From: Dugong dugon
Lineage: Eukaryota > Chordata > Mammalia > Sirenia > Dugongidae
Direction of reading: 5' to 3'
DNA: 64,000 bases
Assembly (NCBI GenBank): GCA_030035585.1
Contig: CM057469.1
Location: forward strand, 57,305,501 to 57,369,500
The notes under the pieces were generated by a model. The model was not told the DNA's origin. It did not search any database and was given only the letters and a program-made list of their open reading frames with translations. Positions 1 through 12,005 of the stretch are shown in pieces (the first letter of the stretch is position 1; each line of letters begins with the position of its first letter). Both the position numbers and the translations under genes were made by a program.

Positions 1-261
1 CTTCTCTCTCTCTGGCTTCTATTCATTCACTTTTTCCCTCAACTGTTCGTTTTGCCCACTGTGCCCTTGGTCTTCTTTTCTTCTTACTATAATAAACTTT
101 TTTCACCTTTTCCCCCCTGAGAAAGCAAACCATTACTACTTAACAATGACTTTTAAATTCTATCTTTAGTTCTGATCCTTTTCTTAAAATTCCAAATCTT
201 TACTTCCATCTACTTAATAGTGACTTCCCTCACTCTGCATCAAAATGAAATCTACCTCTAG
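1..261. other. AT-rich intronic/intergenic DNA, no feature seen
   Basis: Pyrimidine-rich, AT-rich sequence without a recognisable gene, exon or repeat. It probably lies within UCHL5 on the non-coding side of exon 1, because UCHL5 runs leftward from 20.2 kb, but no UCHL5 exon is visible here. Confidence 0.4.
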
Positions 262-640
262 GATAACTGTTCTCAACCAGAGTACATTTGGCAATGTTTC
301 CTGGACACATTTTTTTATTGTCTGTATGAGGGGAAAGGGTAGCCCTGGTGGCATAGTGGTTAAGAGCTTGGCTGCTAACCAAAAGGCTGGCAGCTCAAAT
401 CCACCAGCTGTTCCTTGGAAACCCGATGGATGAGCTCTATTCTGTCCTATTGAGTTGTTGTGAGTTGGAATCGACTTGACAGCAACAGGGTTATGGGCAG
501 GAGGGGTGGGGTTGCTACCGGCATCTAGGGGTAGAGACTAGGGAGGCCATTAAACATCCTACACTGCAAAGGACAGCCACTATCAAAAAAGAATTATCTG
601 GCCAAAAATGTCAATAATGCTGAGGTTGAGAAATCCTGCT
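262..640 (+). mobile_element. Non-autonomous hAT-type DNA transposon remnant, split by a SINE
   Basis: The two arms (about 262-338 and 508-640) start with a TTCTCAACC-type end and finish with its inverted copy (GAGGTTGAGAAATCC). They contain the familiar mammalian-wide text around 'catctaggggtagaga' and 'cctacactgcaaaggacag'. The AfroSINE at 340-491 sits between the arms, so the hAT copy is older. I recognise the general family but not the exact subfamily. Confidence 0.65.
340..491 (+). mobile_element. AfroSINE (tRNA-derived SINE)
   Basis: The head AGCCCTGGTGGCATAGTGG carries a pol III A-box-like motif. It is followed by a B-box-like stretch near 'cagctcaaatccaccag', the body 'ccttggaaaccc', and the 3' part 'gagttggaatcgacttgac' ending in 'agcaacaggg'. 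This is the short subtype lacking the 'ggagaaagatgtggcagtctg' middle block. It is nested in a hAT element. Confidence 0.9.
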
Positions 641-654
641 CTAGTAGTATCATA

Positions 655-860
655 CTAATGGAGTAGTGGTTAAGAGCATGGTCTCCAAACTGCCAAGGTT
701 CAAATTCTGGCTCCTTCATTTACTAGCTGTATACCATTTAATCTGTTTCCTAGATCATAGAGATGTTATGAAGAGTCAATGAAATAATGCATAAGATGCA
801 CTTAATATAGTGCCTGGCATACTCTAAGCATTCATTCAATGTTAGCCAGTATTATCACAA
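655..860 (+). repeat. MIR (ancient tRNA-derived SINE)
   Basis: MIR order of motifs is visible: 'gtagtggttaagagcatgg', then 'caaattctggctccttcat', 'actagctgtat', and the 3' 'tagtgcctggcatactctaa' block. It is diverged, as expected of a mammalian-wide repeat. The following 870-1000 bases have MIR/L2-like text ('aagtgacttgccgaaatcc') but are too weak to assign separately. Confidence 0.75.
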
Positions 861-1042
861 GGCAAACAAAAGTTAGGTTTACCAGAGCCTTCTATGTGTG
901 AAGTGCTTTAAATGAATTTTCTCTAATCTCTCCAAGGCAGCTATTTTATGGAAAAGGCAGGATTAGGGATATTAAGTGACTTGCCGAAATCCACTATACC
1001 TAATGTGCTGGATAATTTTATAAATCAACTTGATTAGGGTAT

Positions 1043-3565
1043 GTTGTTGTTGTTAGGTGCCGTCCAGTCGGTTCTGACTCATAGCAACCCTACATACAAC
1101 AGAACAAAACACTACCCGGTCCTCGCCATCCTTACAATCACTATGTTTGAGCCCACTGTTGCAGCCACTTTGTCAATCCATCTTGTTGAGGGTCTTCTTT
1201 TTTTCGCTGACCCTCTACTTTACCAAGTATGATGTCCTTCTCTAGAGATTGGTCCCCCCTGGTAATATGCCCAAAGTATGTGAGAAGTAGTCTCGCCATC
1301 CTTGTGTCGAAGGAGCATTCTGGCTATACTTCTTTCAAGAAAGATTTGTTCATTCTTCAGACACTCCATGGTATAGTCAATATTCTTCACCAACACCATA
1401 ACTGAAAGACATCAATTCTTTGGTCTTCCTCATTCATGTTTCAGTACTCGCATGCATATTAAAAAAAAAAAAAAAAAAAAAACCACCAAACCCGTTGCTG
1501 TCAAGTCGATTCTGACTCATAGCGACCCTAAAGGACCCTAAAGGACAGAGAACTGCCCCATAGAGTTTCCAAGGAGCGCCTGGTGGATTTGAACTGCCGA
1601 CCTTTTGGTTACCAGCCATAGCTCTTAACCACTATGCCACCAAGGCTTCTATGCATATGAGGCAACTGGAAATATCATGGCTTGGGTCAGGCACACCTTA
1701 GTCTTCAAAGTGACATTTTTGCTTTTTAACCCTTTAAAGAGGTCTTTTGCAGCAGATTTGCCCAATGCAATACGTCGGTTTATTTCTTGACTGCTGCTTC
1801 CATGGGCGTTGATTTTAGATTCAAGTAAAATAAAAATTCTTGACAACTTTAATCTTTTCTCCATTTATCATGATGTTGTTCACTGGTCCAGCTGTGAGGA
1901 CTTTTGTTTTCTCTATGTTAAGGTGTAATCCGTACTGAAGGATGTAGCTTTAATCTTCATCATTAAGTGCTTAAGTCCTCTTCACTTTTAGCACACAGGG
2001 GTGTGTCATCTGCATATTGCTGGTTGTTAATCAGTCTTACTCCAATTCTGATGCCATGTTCTTCTTCATATAGTCCAACATCTTGGATTATTTGCTCAGC
2101 ATACAGATTTAATAAGTATGGCGAAAAGATACAATCCTGGCCACATCTTTCCTGATTTTAAACCATGCAACAGTATCTCCTTGTTCTGTTCGAACTGCCT
2201 CCTGGTCTACATACAGGTTCAGCATGAGCACAATTAAGTTTCTGAAATCCCCATCCTTCACAAAGTTATCCATAATTTGTTCTGATCCACACAGTTGAAT
2301 GTCAATGCATAGTCAGTAAAACACAAGTAAACACCTTTCTGGTGTTCTCTGCTTTCAACCAAGATCCATCTGACATCTGCAATGATATTCCTCGTTCCAC
2401 ATCCTCTTCTGAATCCGAATTTCTGGCAGCTCACTGTCAATGTACTGCTGCAACCACTTTTGAATTATTTTTCAGGACAATTTTACTTGGATATGATATT
2501 AATGATATTGTTTGCTAATCTCCACTGTTGGATCACCTTTGGAATGGGCATGAATATGTATCTCTGCCAGTCAGCTGGCCAGGTAGCTGTCTTCCAAATT
2601 TCTCTGCATAGACAAGCGAGCATCTCCAGCGCTGCATGTTTGTTGAAACATCTCAAATGGTATTCCATCAATACCTGGAGCCTTGTTTTTTGCTAATGCC
2701 TTCAGTGCAGCTTGGACTTCTTCCTTCAGTACCATCGGTTCTTGATCAGATGCTACCTTCTGAAATGGTTGAACGTCAACCAATTCTTTTTGGTACAGTG
2801 ACTGTGTGTATTACTTCCATCTTCTTTTGATGATTTCTGCATTGTTCAATGTTGCTGTCCATAGAATTCTTTAATATTGCAACTTGAGGCTTGAATTTTT
2901 TTTTATTTTTTTATTTTTATTTTTCAGTGTTTTCAACTTGAGAAATGCTGAGCATGTTCTTCCTTTTTGGTTTTCTAACTCCAGGTCTTTGTAAATTTCA
3001 TCGTAATACTTCGTCTTCTCAAGCTACCCTTTGAAATCTTCTGTTCAGCTCTTTTACTTCATCATTTCTTCCTTTTACTTTAGCTACTCTACATTAAAGA
3101 ACAAGTTTCAGGGTCTCTTCTGATATCCATTTTGGTCTTTTCTTTCTTTCCTGTCTTTTTAATGACCTCTTGCTTTCTTCATGTTATGATGTCCTCGACA
3201 TCATCTCACAACTAGTCTGCTAGTGTTCAAATAAGTCCAATCTACTCTTGAGATGGTCTCTAAATTCAGGTGGGATATACTCAAGATTGCACTTTGGCTC
3301 TTATGGACTTGTTTTAATTTTCTTCAGCTTCAAGTTTAACTTTCATATGAGCAACTGATGGTCTGTTCTGCAGTCAGTCGGCCCCCAGCCTTGTTCTGAC
3401 TGGCAATATTAAGCTTTTCCATTGTTTCTTTCCACAGATGTAGCCAGTGTGATTCCTGTGTATTCTATCCGGTGAGGTCCACATGTATCGTCACTATTTA
3501 TTTTATTGAAAAAAGGTATTTCCAATGAATAAGTCTTTGGTTTTGCAAAATTCCATCATGTGATA
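1043..3565 (-). mobile_element. RTE/BovB-type LINE, 5'-truncated and degraded
   Basis: Read on the minus strand, the copy ends in the RTE tail (plus-strand start 'ttgttgttgttaggtgccg'). Minus-strand fragments at 2258-2440 and 2483-2783 encode pieces of the RT domain, for example FGFRRGCGTRNIIADVRWIL and the finger region with APGIDGIPFEMF. The 5' portion near 3170-3550 is the end of the endonuclease/linker region. Stops and frameshifts make it inactive. It is inserted in the 5' ERVL LTR and itself carries an AfroSINE. Confidence 0.85.
1461..1649 (-). mobile_element. AfroSINE nested in the RTE copy
   Basis: Minus-strand AfroSINE: the A-run at 1461-1481 is the copied tail, followed by 'cgttgctgtcaagtcgattc' and ending in 'gtgccaccaaggcttc'. 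ATGCATAT occurs on both flanks ('catgcatattaaa' and 'tctatgcatatgagg'), giving a convincing target-site duplication. The sequence 'accctaaagg' is tandemly duplicated inside the element near 1525-1545. Confidence 0.9.
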
Positions 3566-3965
3566 AAATACCCAGCTGTTTAATCAAACACTACCTAGGT
3601 ATTGCTGTGAAGGCATTTTGTAGTTGTGATTAACATGTACAATCACTTACTTTCACCTGCCGGCCTGCCCCAGAAATTTCACACTTTCCAGTCCCCATAA
3701 TCACGTAAGTCAATTCCTTAAAATAAATTTCTTGATACGTGTGTGTGCGAGCATTTATCTGCTACTGGTTCTGTTTCTCTGGAGAACCCTAACTGATAAC
3801 AGATTTTATACCACAAGTGGTTTGAGAGGAACAGAATCTTAAGTTACATTTTCTGAATTGGTTCTGGGGTTTCTGGAACAGGTTATCACAGCTGATTAAC
3901 CATGGTGCAATGTAGTAATAAAGATACACAAAATATCACCATCAGATACTCATAATCAAATACTA

Positions 3966-4166
3966 AGATCCCTGGTGGCACAGTGGTTAAAGCTCTCACC
4001 TGCGAACCAAAAGGTTGGCAGTTCAAATCCACCAGCCGCTCCACAGGAGAAAGATGTGGCAGTCTGCTTCCATAAAGATTTACAGCCTTGAAAACCCTAT
4101 GCAGCAGCTCTACTCTGTCCTATAGGGTCATTATGAGTCAGAATCGACTCTATAGCAACAGGAGTG
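3966..4166 (+). mobile_element. AfroSINE, long subtype
   Basis: Runs from 'gatccctggtggcacagtgg' to 'gactctatagcaacaggag' and includes the 'gagaaagatgtggcagtctg' block that defines the longer subtype. TCAAATAC flanks both sides and is the likely target-site duplication. It lies just inside the ERVL body after the 5' LTR. Confidence 0.9.
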
Positions 4167-4385
4167 GGAGAGTCAAATACCGATGAGACAAGGTTCTGGG
4201 TGACTATGTATTTGATACTTTAGAACATTTCTGTCAAACTAACAAGAACAGCTGACATTGGTTGGCTGCTCCTAACTGCACTAGAGAAAGTGGAGAAAGA
4301 AAACGGTTAAGTTCAGGGTTTCACATTCTCAGCTCAAGCACCACATAAATGACCTAAGTTTCTATATCTGCTCTAAAATAAACAA

Positions 4386-4594
4386 GGTACATTGGTGCTG
4401 TAGTGATTAAGCACTTAGTTGCTAACCGAAAGGCTGGAAGTTTGAACCCCCCAGCTGCTCCATGAGAGAAAGATACAACAGTTGGCTTCTGTAAAGACTG
4501 CAGTCTTAGAAACCCTATGGAACAGTTTTACTCTGTCCTATTAGGTTTCTATGAGTCAAAATCAACTTGACAGCAATGAGTTTTTGGGGTTTGG
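4386..4594 (+). mobile_element. AfroSINE, long subtype, diverged
   Basis: Head 'tacattggtgctgtagtg', body 'gaaagatacaacagttggct', and tail 'gagtcaaaatcaacttgac'. More diverged than the neighbouring copy at 3966. Inserted in the ERVL leader/gag region. Confidence 0.85.
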
Positions 4595-4931
4595 ACAGAT
4601 CCTGATGAAGATGGCAACACTGACACCCTTAAATTCTGCTGTCTTCTTCGTCAGTGAAAGCAGCTCTTCCACCATCTGAAGAGGTTACCGTGCTTTCCCT
4701 GAAGAGCATGCCTGTAAGGGCCTCCCCTGAGGAAAACATACTTGCAAGACATGGCTGATTCTCCTCAGGACCTACTCCTCTTTGCTTGCTGACCTATAAT
4801 TAAAATGAAATTGCAACAAGTCCTGAAAGGTGAGATACAAAGTGTGACCCATGAGGAGGTGCAGTACACTCCAAAAGAACTGCATGATTTTTTCCAATTT
4901 ACATAGACAGAAATCAGGAAATACACGTGGG

Positions 4932-5312
4932 GATGGATAGTAAGGGTTACGAACGTTCGACTTACGTGCAATCCATAATTACAAACCAATCCTTGTAAAG
5001 CTTATTATATTAAAAATTTGAGGTACATACCATGGTTCATGATAAGAAAGGGGTGCTACTTTGTGACATGCATCAAAACATTATTATTATCATTACTGTA
5101 TTACTATGTTAAATATGTTTTAGTGTATTTAGAAGTATTTATTTAACGATTTTTATGCACAGAAATGTACACTATATATTTTAAGACAAATATTTGACTA
5201 GTTTACATTAGATGCAAACGATACCTGTTCCAATTTATGTGCAAATTCGACTTAACGACAGACTTAGGAATGGACTTAGTCCGTAATCCAGAGACTGACT
5301 ATAAGCTGGAAG
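4932..5312 (+). mobile_element. Tigger-like non-autonomous DNA transposon, copy 1
   Basis: Shares its whole length and orientation with the element at 39072-39418. Common text includes 'acatgcatcaaaacattatt', 'tgttttagtgtat', and 'gacagacttaggaa'. The cleaner second copy shows roughly 20-bp terminal inverted repeats; here they are eroded ('gtaatccagagactgact'). Inserted in the ERVL body. Confidence 0.65.
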
Positions 5313-8300
5313 GAATATAAAGTGGGATCAGGACGAATTTACTGATGGGGCCCAGTAAGCTGATTCTGGATTCAATGTTGTAGCTCAAGGACTTAGAAAG
5401 GGTTCTAACAGTTTGGTTGGTTGGTTGGTTGGCTGAAACATGGACACAAGTAAAGCTGGCCTGCCAGAACTGCCTTGGATACTGCAGAAGAAGGTACCCA
5501 AAGGGTTAGGGAGATAGGAATATTAGACTGGATTTACCATGTAAAATCTGATCACCCATTCCAGGAAGGTCCAGAGGACATACCTTTCACCATGACTATA
5601 AGAAACAAACTTATGAGGGGAGCCCCAGCATCCCTGAAGAACTCTAAAGTCACTCTTCTCTGTAGGTCAGAAATTATAGTACAAACTGCTGCCACTGAAC
5701 CGGGATCCTTAAATGCAACGAGGATAAACAGATCCCATGGTGGCAGAAGCTAACTGGTGGCACAAGGTGGGCATGGTTACCATAAACGACAGTGGAATCA
5801 AAGCAGTAATCAGAATAGTCTGACTCACAATGACCTATGGCATTGGCTAGTTCTTTTCTACTGTCCCTAGAAAAGAAATAGACGAGAAGTCTACTAAATT
5901 CTTACTTTATCTGTATAAGCAAAAGAGTTCTAAGTCAAGTGAAAGGAAGTCTAACTTGAATCACCAAAACAGAGAGTCACGGCCCTTTAATTAATTCCCA
6001 GACTTGAGCCAGTTTATAGACCCACAACGTCTTGAATGAAGCAGAGGCCAGGTCCCCTTGAGGAAGGACCCTGTTACATTGCCAAAAATCTATACTGTTA
6101 ATCTTTCTTCCAGCCTTTCCCAAAGGATCTACAGCCTTTAACAAGGGTGGCTGTGAACTGAGAAAAAAGAAATAATCAGACTTTTAGAAGATTACCGGAC
6201 ATTGACTCTGAACTGACACTATTTCTGGGAGATCCAAACATCACACTGGCCCACCAATCAGAGTAGGGTCTTATGGAGTTCTGGTGATTAATAAAGTTTT
6301 AGCTCAAGCTCATCTCACAGTGGGACCAGTGGGTTCCCAAACCCATCCTGTAGTTATTTCCTCACAGTTCCAGAATGCGTAACTAGAATAGATATACTCA
6401 ACAACTGGAAGAATCCTCACATTGGTTGCCTGACCTGTAGAATGACGGGTATTATAGTAGGAAAGACCATGTGAAAGACACTAGAATTGCCTCTACACGG
6501 GAAAAGTAGTAAACCAAAAACAATACCACATTCCTGGAGGGATTGCAGATATTAGTGCCACCATCAGGGACTTAAACGATGCAGGGGTGGTGATTCCCAC
6601 CACATCCCCATTCAATTCACCTACTTGGCTTGTGCAGAAAACAGATGGATCTTGAAGAATAAGAGTGGATTATTTTAAACTTAACCAAGTGGTGACTCTA
6701 ATTGCAGCTGCTGTTCCAGATATGGTTTCACTGCTAGAGTAAATTAACACATCTTCTGGTACCATGTATGCAGCTACTGATCTGGCAAATGCTTTTTTCT
6801 GAATACCTGTTAGTAAAAACCACTAGAAGCAGTTTGCTTTCAGCTGATAAGACCAGCAATACACGTTCACTGTCCTACCTTAGGGGTATATCAACTCACC
6901 AGCTTCATGTCATAATGCAGTCTGCAGGAACCTTGATCAGCTTTACCTTCACAAGATATGACACAGTTTACATTGCCGGCATTATGCTGATTGGACTTAG
7001 TGAGCAAGGAGTAGCAACTACTCTAGATTTACTGATAAGAGATTTGCACGTCAAAGGGTAGGAAATAAATCTGACAAAAATTCAAGGGCCTTCTACCTCA
7101 GTGAAATATCTAGTAGTCCAGTACTATGGGGCATGTTGAGATACCCATCTAAGGTGAAGGATAAGTTGTTGCGTTTGGTTTGGCACCTCCTACAAACAAA
7201 AAGGCAGCACAATGCTTAGTAGGACTCTTTAGATTTTAGAGGCAACATACTCCTCATGTGGGTGTGCTACTTTGGCCCATTTACTGAGTGACCTGAAAAG
7301 CTGTAAGTTTTAGGGGAGGCTCAGAACAGGCAGTTTTACAACAGGTCCAGGCTGCTGTACAAGCTGCTCTGCAATGTGGGCCATATGATCCAGCTGATCC
7401 AATAGTGCTTGAAGTGGCAGTGGCAGAGAGAGAGGCTTGGGAGGCCCCTAATTGGTGATCACAGCAAAGATTCTCTGTGGATAATGACTCTCCTTTTGAG
7501 AAAGAGCTTTTGGATTGCTACTGGGCCTCAGTGGAAACTGAAAGTTTAGCCACCAAGTTATCATGTAATCTGAGCTACCCATCATAAACCGGGTGTTGTT
7601 TCACTCAACAAGCCATAAAGGTTGGCATACACAGCAGCACTCCACATCAAAGGGAAGTGACATACACAAGATTAGGCTTGAACAAGTAAGTTACAACAAG
7701 GAAGTGACCCAAATGCCCAGGTCCCTACTCCTGCTACATTACCTTCTCTGTCCCAGCCTACACCTATGGCCACATTAGAAGTTTCCTACAATCAGTTAAC
7801 TAAAGACAAGAACTCAGGCCTAGTTCACAGATGGTACTGCATGATATGCAAGCACCACCTGAAAGCAGACAGCTGCAGCACTGTAGTCCCTTTCTGAAAT
7901 ATCACTGAAGGACAGGGGTGAACAGAAATCTTGCCAGTGGGCAGAACTTCTAGCAGTGTACCTGCTGGTGCATTTTGCTGAGAAGGATAAATGGCCAAAT
8001 GTGCAACTGTATTCTGAATTATGGGCTGTGGCCATTGGTTTGACTGCATGGTCTGGGACTTAGGTGGAACATGATTGGAAAATTGGTGACAAGAAGGTAT
8101 GGGGAAGAAATATGTGGACAAAATTTTCTGAACGGGCAAAAGTGGGAGAATGTTTGTGTCCATGTGAATGATCACCAAAGGGTGACCTCAGCAGAGGGGG
8201 ATACTAATAAATCAAGTAGATAGGATAATCAATTCTGTGGATACCAGTCAGTCTCTTTTCCCAGCCACTCCTGTCACTGCCCAATGGGCCCATGAACAAA

Positions 8301-8583
8301 GCGGCAATGGTAGCAGGAATAGAGGTTATGCATGGACTCAGAAACATGAATTTCTACTCACCAAGGACAACCTGGCTATAGCCACTGTTGAGTGTCCAAT
8401 CCACCAGCAGCAGAGATCAACACTGAGTCTCTGACATGGCAGTATTCCTCAGGGTGATCAGCCAGCTACCTGCTTGCTTGTTGATTACACTGGACAGCTT
8501 CTATCACGGAAGGGACAGTACTTTATTCTTCCTGGAATAAACACTTAACACTGGATACAAATTTGCCTTTCCTACGTGCAATG

Positions 8584-9596
8584 AATTATACATAACATTG
8601 TGAAGAACAGGAATTCCAGAATGCTTAATAGTGCCCATGAGGAATCTGTACATAGTAGATGAAGAGGCAGTCATCTGAACAGAACAAAGGAATAACGCAT
8701 AGTTTAAAACTAGGAAAAGTGTACATCCAATCTGTATGCTGAGCCAATAATCCGAGAAGCTGGACTATATGAAGAGTGGGGCATCAGAACTGGAGGAAGA
8801 CTCATTAACAACATGCAAGACACAGATGACAGATCCTTGCTTGCTAAAAGTGAAGAGGACTTGAAGCATTTACTGATGAAGATCAAAGACTACAGCCTTC
8901 AGTATGGATTATACCTCAACATAAAGAAAACAAAAATCCTCACAACTGGACCAAGGAGCAACATCATGATAAATGAAGAAAATATTGAAGTTGTCAAGGA
9001 TTTCATTTTACTTGGATCCACAATCAGTGCCCATGGAAGCAGCAGTCAAGAAATCAAACAACACATTGCATTGGGCAAATCTGCTGCAAAAGAACTCTTT
9101 TAAAGTGTTAAAAAGCAAAGATGTCACTTTAAGGACTAAGGCATGCCTGACCCAAGCCATGGTGTCTTCAATCACTTCATATGCATGTGAAAGCTGGGCA
9201 ATAAACAGGGAAGACCAAAGAAGAATTGATGCCTCTGAATTATGGCATCGGCGAAGAATACTGAATATACCCTGGACTGCCAAAAGAATCATCAAATCTG
9301 TCTTAGAAGAAGTACAGCCAGAATGCTCCTTAGAAGCAAGGATGATGAGACTTCATCTCACATACTCTGGACATGTTATCAGGAGGGACCAGTCCTTGGG
9401 GAAGGACATCATGTTTGGTAAAGTAGAGGGTCAGTGAAAAAGAGGAAGACCCGCAACAAGATGGACTGACATAGTGGCGGTAACAACAGGTTCAAGCATA
9501 ACAATTATGAAGATGGCGCAGGACTGGGCAGTGTTTCGTTCTGTTGTACACTGGGTCGCTATGAATCAGAATTGACTCCAGGACACCTAACAACAA
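8584..9596 (+). mobile_element. RTE LINE 3' fragment inside ERVL pol
   Basis: Starts within the RT domain and runs to the RTE 3' end 'aggacacctaacaacaacc'. The frame around 8813-9103 encodes the late RT segment (SLLAKSEEDLKHLLMKIKDY) with the catalytic YADD degraded. The 8973-9437 frame continues into the C-terminal domain (AKRIIKSVLEEVQPECSLEA). It is 5'-truncated and inactive, and separates the integrase core from its C-terminal part. Confidence 0.85.
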
Positions 9597-10166
9597 CCTT
9601 GTTTGCTGAGGACTTGAAGCACTTACTGATGAAGATCAAAGACTACAGCCTTCAGTATGGATTACACCTCAACATAAAGAAAACATAAAAAATCCTCACA
9701 ACTGGACCAACAAATAACATCATGATAAATGGAGAAAATATTGAAGTTGTCAAAAATTTCATTTTACTTGGATTCACAATCAATGCCCATGGAAGCAGCA
9801 GTCAAGAAATCAAATGACGTATTGCACTGCGCAATTGTGCTGCAAAAGACCTCTGTAAAGTGTTAAAAAGCAAAGATGTCCTTTGAGGACTAAGGTGTGC
9901 CTGACCCAAGCCATGGTATTTTTGTCTCATATACTTTGGACATGTTATAAGGAGGGACCAGTCCCTGGAAAAGGACATCATATGTGGTAAAGTAGAGAGT
10001 AAGCGAAAAAGAAGACTCTCATTGAGATGGAATGACGTAGTGTCTACAACAGTGGGCTGAAACACAGCAACGACTATGAGGATGGCACAGGACTGGGTAG
10101 CATTTTGTTCTGCTGTACACAGTGTCACTATAAGTCAGACTAACTCGACGACACCAAACGATAACA
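9597..10166 (+). mobile_element. Second RTE LINE 3' fragment, head-to-tail with the first
   Basis: Begins abruptly with 'gaggacttgaagcacttact', repeating the sequence at 8849 onward. It runs with an internal deletion (no sequence for roughly the 9165-9340 part of copy 1) to a tail 'gactaactcgacgacacc'. It directly abuts the previous RTE tail, giving a tandem pair on the same strand. ERVL sequence resumes near 10170. Confidence 0.8.
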
Positions 10167-11204
10167 TGCAATGCTTCTGCCAAAACTACCATCTGTGGAC
10201 TCACAGAACACCTTATTCCACATAAAATTGCTTCTGATTAAGGAACTCACTTCACAGCAAATGAGGTTTGGCAATGGGCCCACGCGCATGGAATTCACTG
10301 GTCTTACCATGTTCCCCATGAAGCAACTGGCTTGACATAATGGTGGAATGACCTTTTGAAAACTCAGTTACAGTGCCAGCTAGATGGCAATATCTTACAA
10401 GTTTGGGGCAATGGTCCCCAGGAGGCTATATATGCTCCAAATCAGTGTCCAATATATGGTGTGGTTTCTCCCATAGCCAGGATTCATAGGTCCAGGAATC
10501 AAGGGGTGGAAATGGGAGTGGCGTCACTATTACCCCCAGTGATCCACTAGCAAAATTTTTGCTTTGTCCCACAGTCTTACGGTCTGCTGATCCAAAGGTC
10601 TTAGTTCTAAAGGGAGAAATGCTTCCACTAGGCGACACGTAATGATTCCACTGAACTAGAAATTAAGACTGCCACCAGCTCACTTTGGGCTGCCCATGCT
10701 CCTGAATCAGGCAAAGAAGGAAGTTACTGTACTGTCTGGAGTTGTAGATTCTGATTAATTTGGGGAAACTGGGCTGCTACTACACAATGGAGGTAAGGAA
10801 GTATATGTCTGGAATACAAGAGATCCCTTAGGACGTCTCTTAGTACTACCATGCCTGTGATTAAAGTCAATGGAAAACTTCAGCAACTCAATTCAGGAAG
10901 GACTACTAATGACCCAGACCTCTCAAAAATGAAAATTTGGGACACTTCACCAGGCAAAGAACCATGACCAGCACGGGCGCTTGCTGAGGGCAAAGAAATG
11001 TGGAATTGATAATGGAAGAAGGTAGTTATAAATACCAGCTACAACCACATGATCAGTTGCAGAAACAAGGATTACAGCTACTGAGTATTTCTTCCTTACC
11101 GTGTTATAAATATATTTGTTGTGTACACAGATAGCAAATATCTTTTCTTTCTTCCCTCTATTATCCCTTATATAAGATGTATTGATGATATTCCACTGCT
11201 ACTT

Positions 11205-11362
11205 CTAAGGTTTTCACTGGCCAATTTTTTCAGAAGCAGATTCCCAGATCCTTCTTCCCAGTCTGTCCTAGTCTGGAAGCCCCGGCGAAATCTGTCCACC
11301 ATGGGTGATCCTGCTGGCAATTGAAACACGGGTGGCATAGCTTTCAGCTTCCAGACATAATA
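11205..11362 (+). mobile_element. Fragment of an RTE-associated non-autonomous repeat
   Basis: Text such as 'ggttttcactggccaatttt', 'agtctggaagccccgg', 'tgggtgatcctgctggcaat' and 'cgggtggcatagctttcagc' matches the 3' half of the element at 15163-15490. Only the part distal to the RTE-like arm is present. Lies between the ERVL pol remains and its 3' LTR. Confidence 0.6.
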
Positions 11363-11593
11363 TGATTTAACAGTTACCTTTACATCATAATATTTAAGTT
11401 ACAGGATATCAAGAAGAGTGAACAATAATTAAGGACTTTGCATCCTCTTCTGAAGGAAAGGGTTAGTATGTTCTCAATTGTACACAGGATGGTTGTATCA
11501 TGTTTGGCAGAAACATGGCTTTGTTATTTTTATTTGAAGATTAAGTATGGTTTAAGGAGATGTGTTTGGGTGCCAAGTTGACAAGGAGTAGAG

Positions 11594-11930
11594 TGTGATG
11601 GTTAATTTTATGTGTCTACTTGGTTAGGGTATAGTACCCAGTTACTTAATCAAATATTAATCTAGGTGTTGCTGTGAAGGTATTGCTACAGTCAGTTGAC
11701 TTTAAGTAAAGGAGATTATTGTCAATAACGTGAGTGGGCCTCATCCAATCAGTTGCAGGCCTAAAGAGCAAAAACTGAGGTTCCCTGGAGAAGGAAAAAT
11801 TCTGGGTCAAGACTGCAACATCAACTTCTGCCTGAGTTTGGAGCCTGCTAGCCTACCATACAAATTTCATACTTGCCAGCCCTCACAATCATGTGAGCCA
11901 TTTCCTTAAAATAAATGACAGATACACAGT

Positions 11931-11967
<37 letters not shown>

Positions 11968-12005
11968 CACTTATTGGTTCTGCTTCTCGGAAGACCCCCA
12001 ATACA
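11594..12005 (+). mobile_element. 3' MLT2-like LTR of the ERVL provirus
   Basis: Starts TGTGATGGTTAATTTTATGT just after a short purine run, has 'gggcctcatccaatcagttg' in the middle, 'gtgagccatttccttaaaat' with AATAAA, and ends '..tctgcttctcggaagacccccaataca'. This is the classic MLT2/ERVL LTR layout. It pairs with the split LTR at 1004-3801. Confidence 0.85.
11934..11962 (+). repeat. (CA)n microsatellite
   Basis: About 14 AC units within the 3' LTR, where related MLT2 LTRs often carry a simple repeat. Likely polymorphic. Confidence 0.95.

Larger units (their letters stand above)
1004..3801 (+). mobile_element. 5' MLT2-like LTR of an ERVL provirus, interrupted by an RTE LINE
   Basis: The LTR begins TGTGCTGGATAATTTTAT at 1004 and breaks off after 'gattagggtat'. 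It resumes near 3566 with 'aatacccagctg' and ends near 3801 after 'ggagaaccctaactgataaca'. The same order of motifs is uninterrupted in the LTR at 11594-12005, so these two look like the paired LTRs of one provirus. The intervening 2.5 kb is an RTE insertion. No matching target-site duplication outside the pair was found, which is not surprising for an old element. Confidence 0.75.
4600..11590 (+). pseudogene. ERVL-class endogenous retrovirus internal region (degraded gag-pol)
   Basis: Decayed internal part of a class III (ERVL) provirus between two MLT2-like LTRs. Plus-strand fragments, broken by stops and frameshifts, resemble ERVL pol in order: reverse transcriptase at about 6560-7250, RNase H at about 7800-8160, and the integrase zinc-finger region at about 8240-8500. 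Integrase C-terminal sequence lies at 10356-10550, followed by a dUTPase-like stretch at about 10560-10900. Pol is interrupted by RTE fragments at 8584-10166. The part before 6200 probably holds gag/protease remains and is interrupted by a Tigger-like element. No env was recognised, as usual for this class. Nothing here could make a functional protein. The call rests on motif order and LTR type, not on a search. Confidence 0.75.

Noticed and set aside
8973-9437. A 154-codon frame that looks like a protein gene
   Set aside because: It is the C-terminal part of a truncated RTE LINE, matched by the copies at 33700 and 58911.
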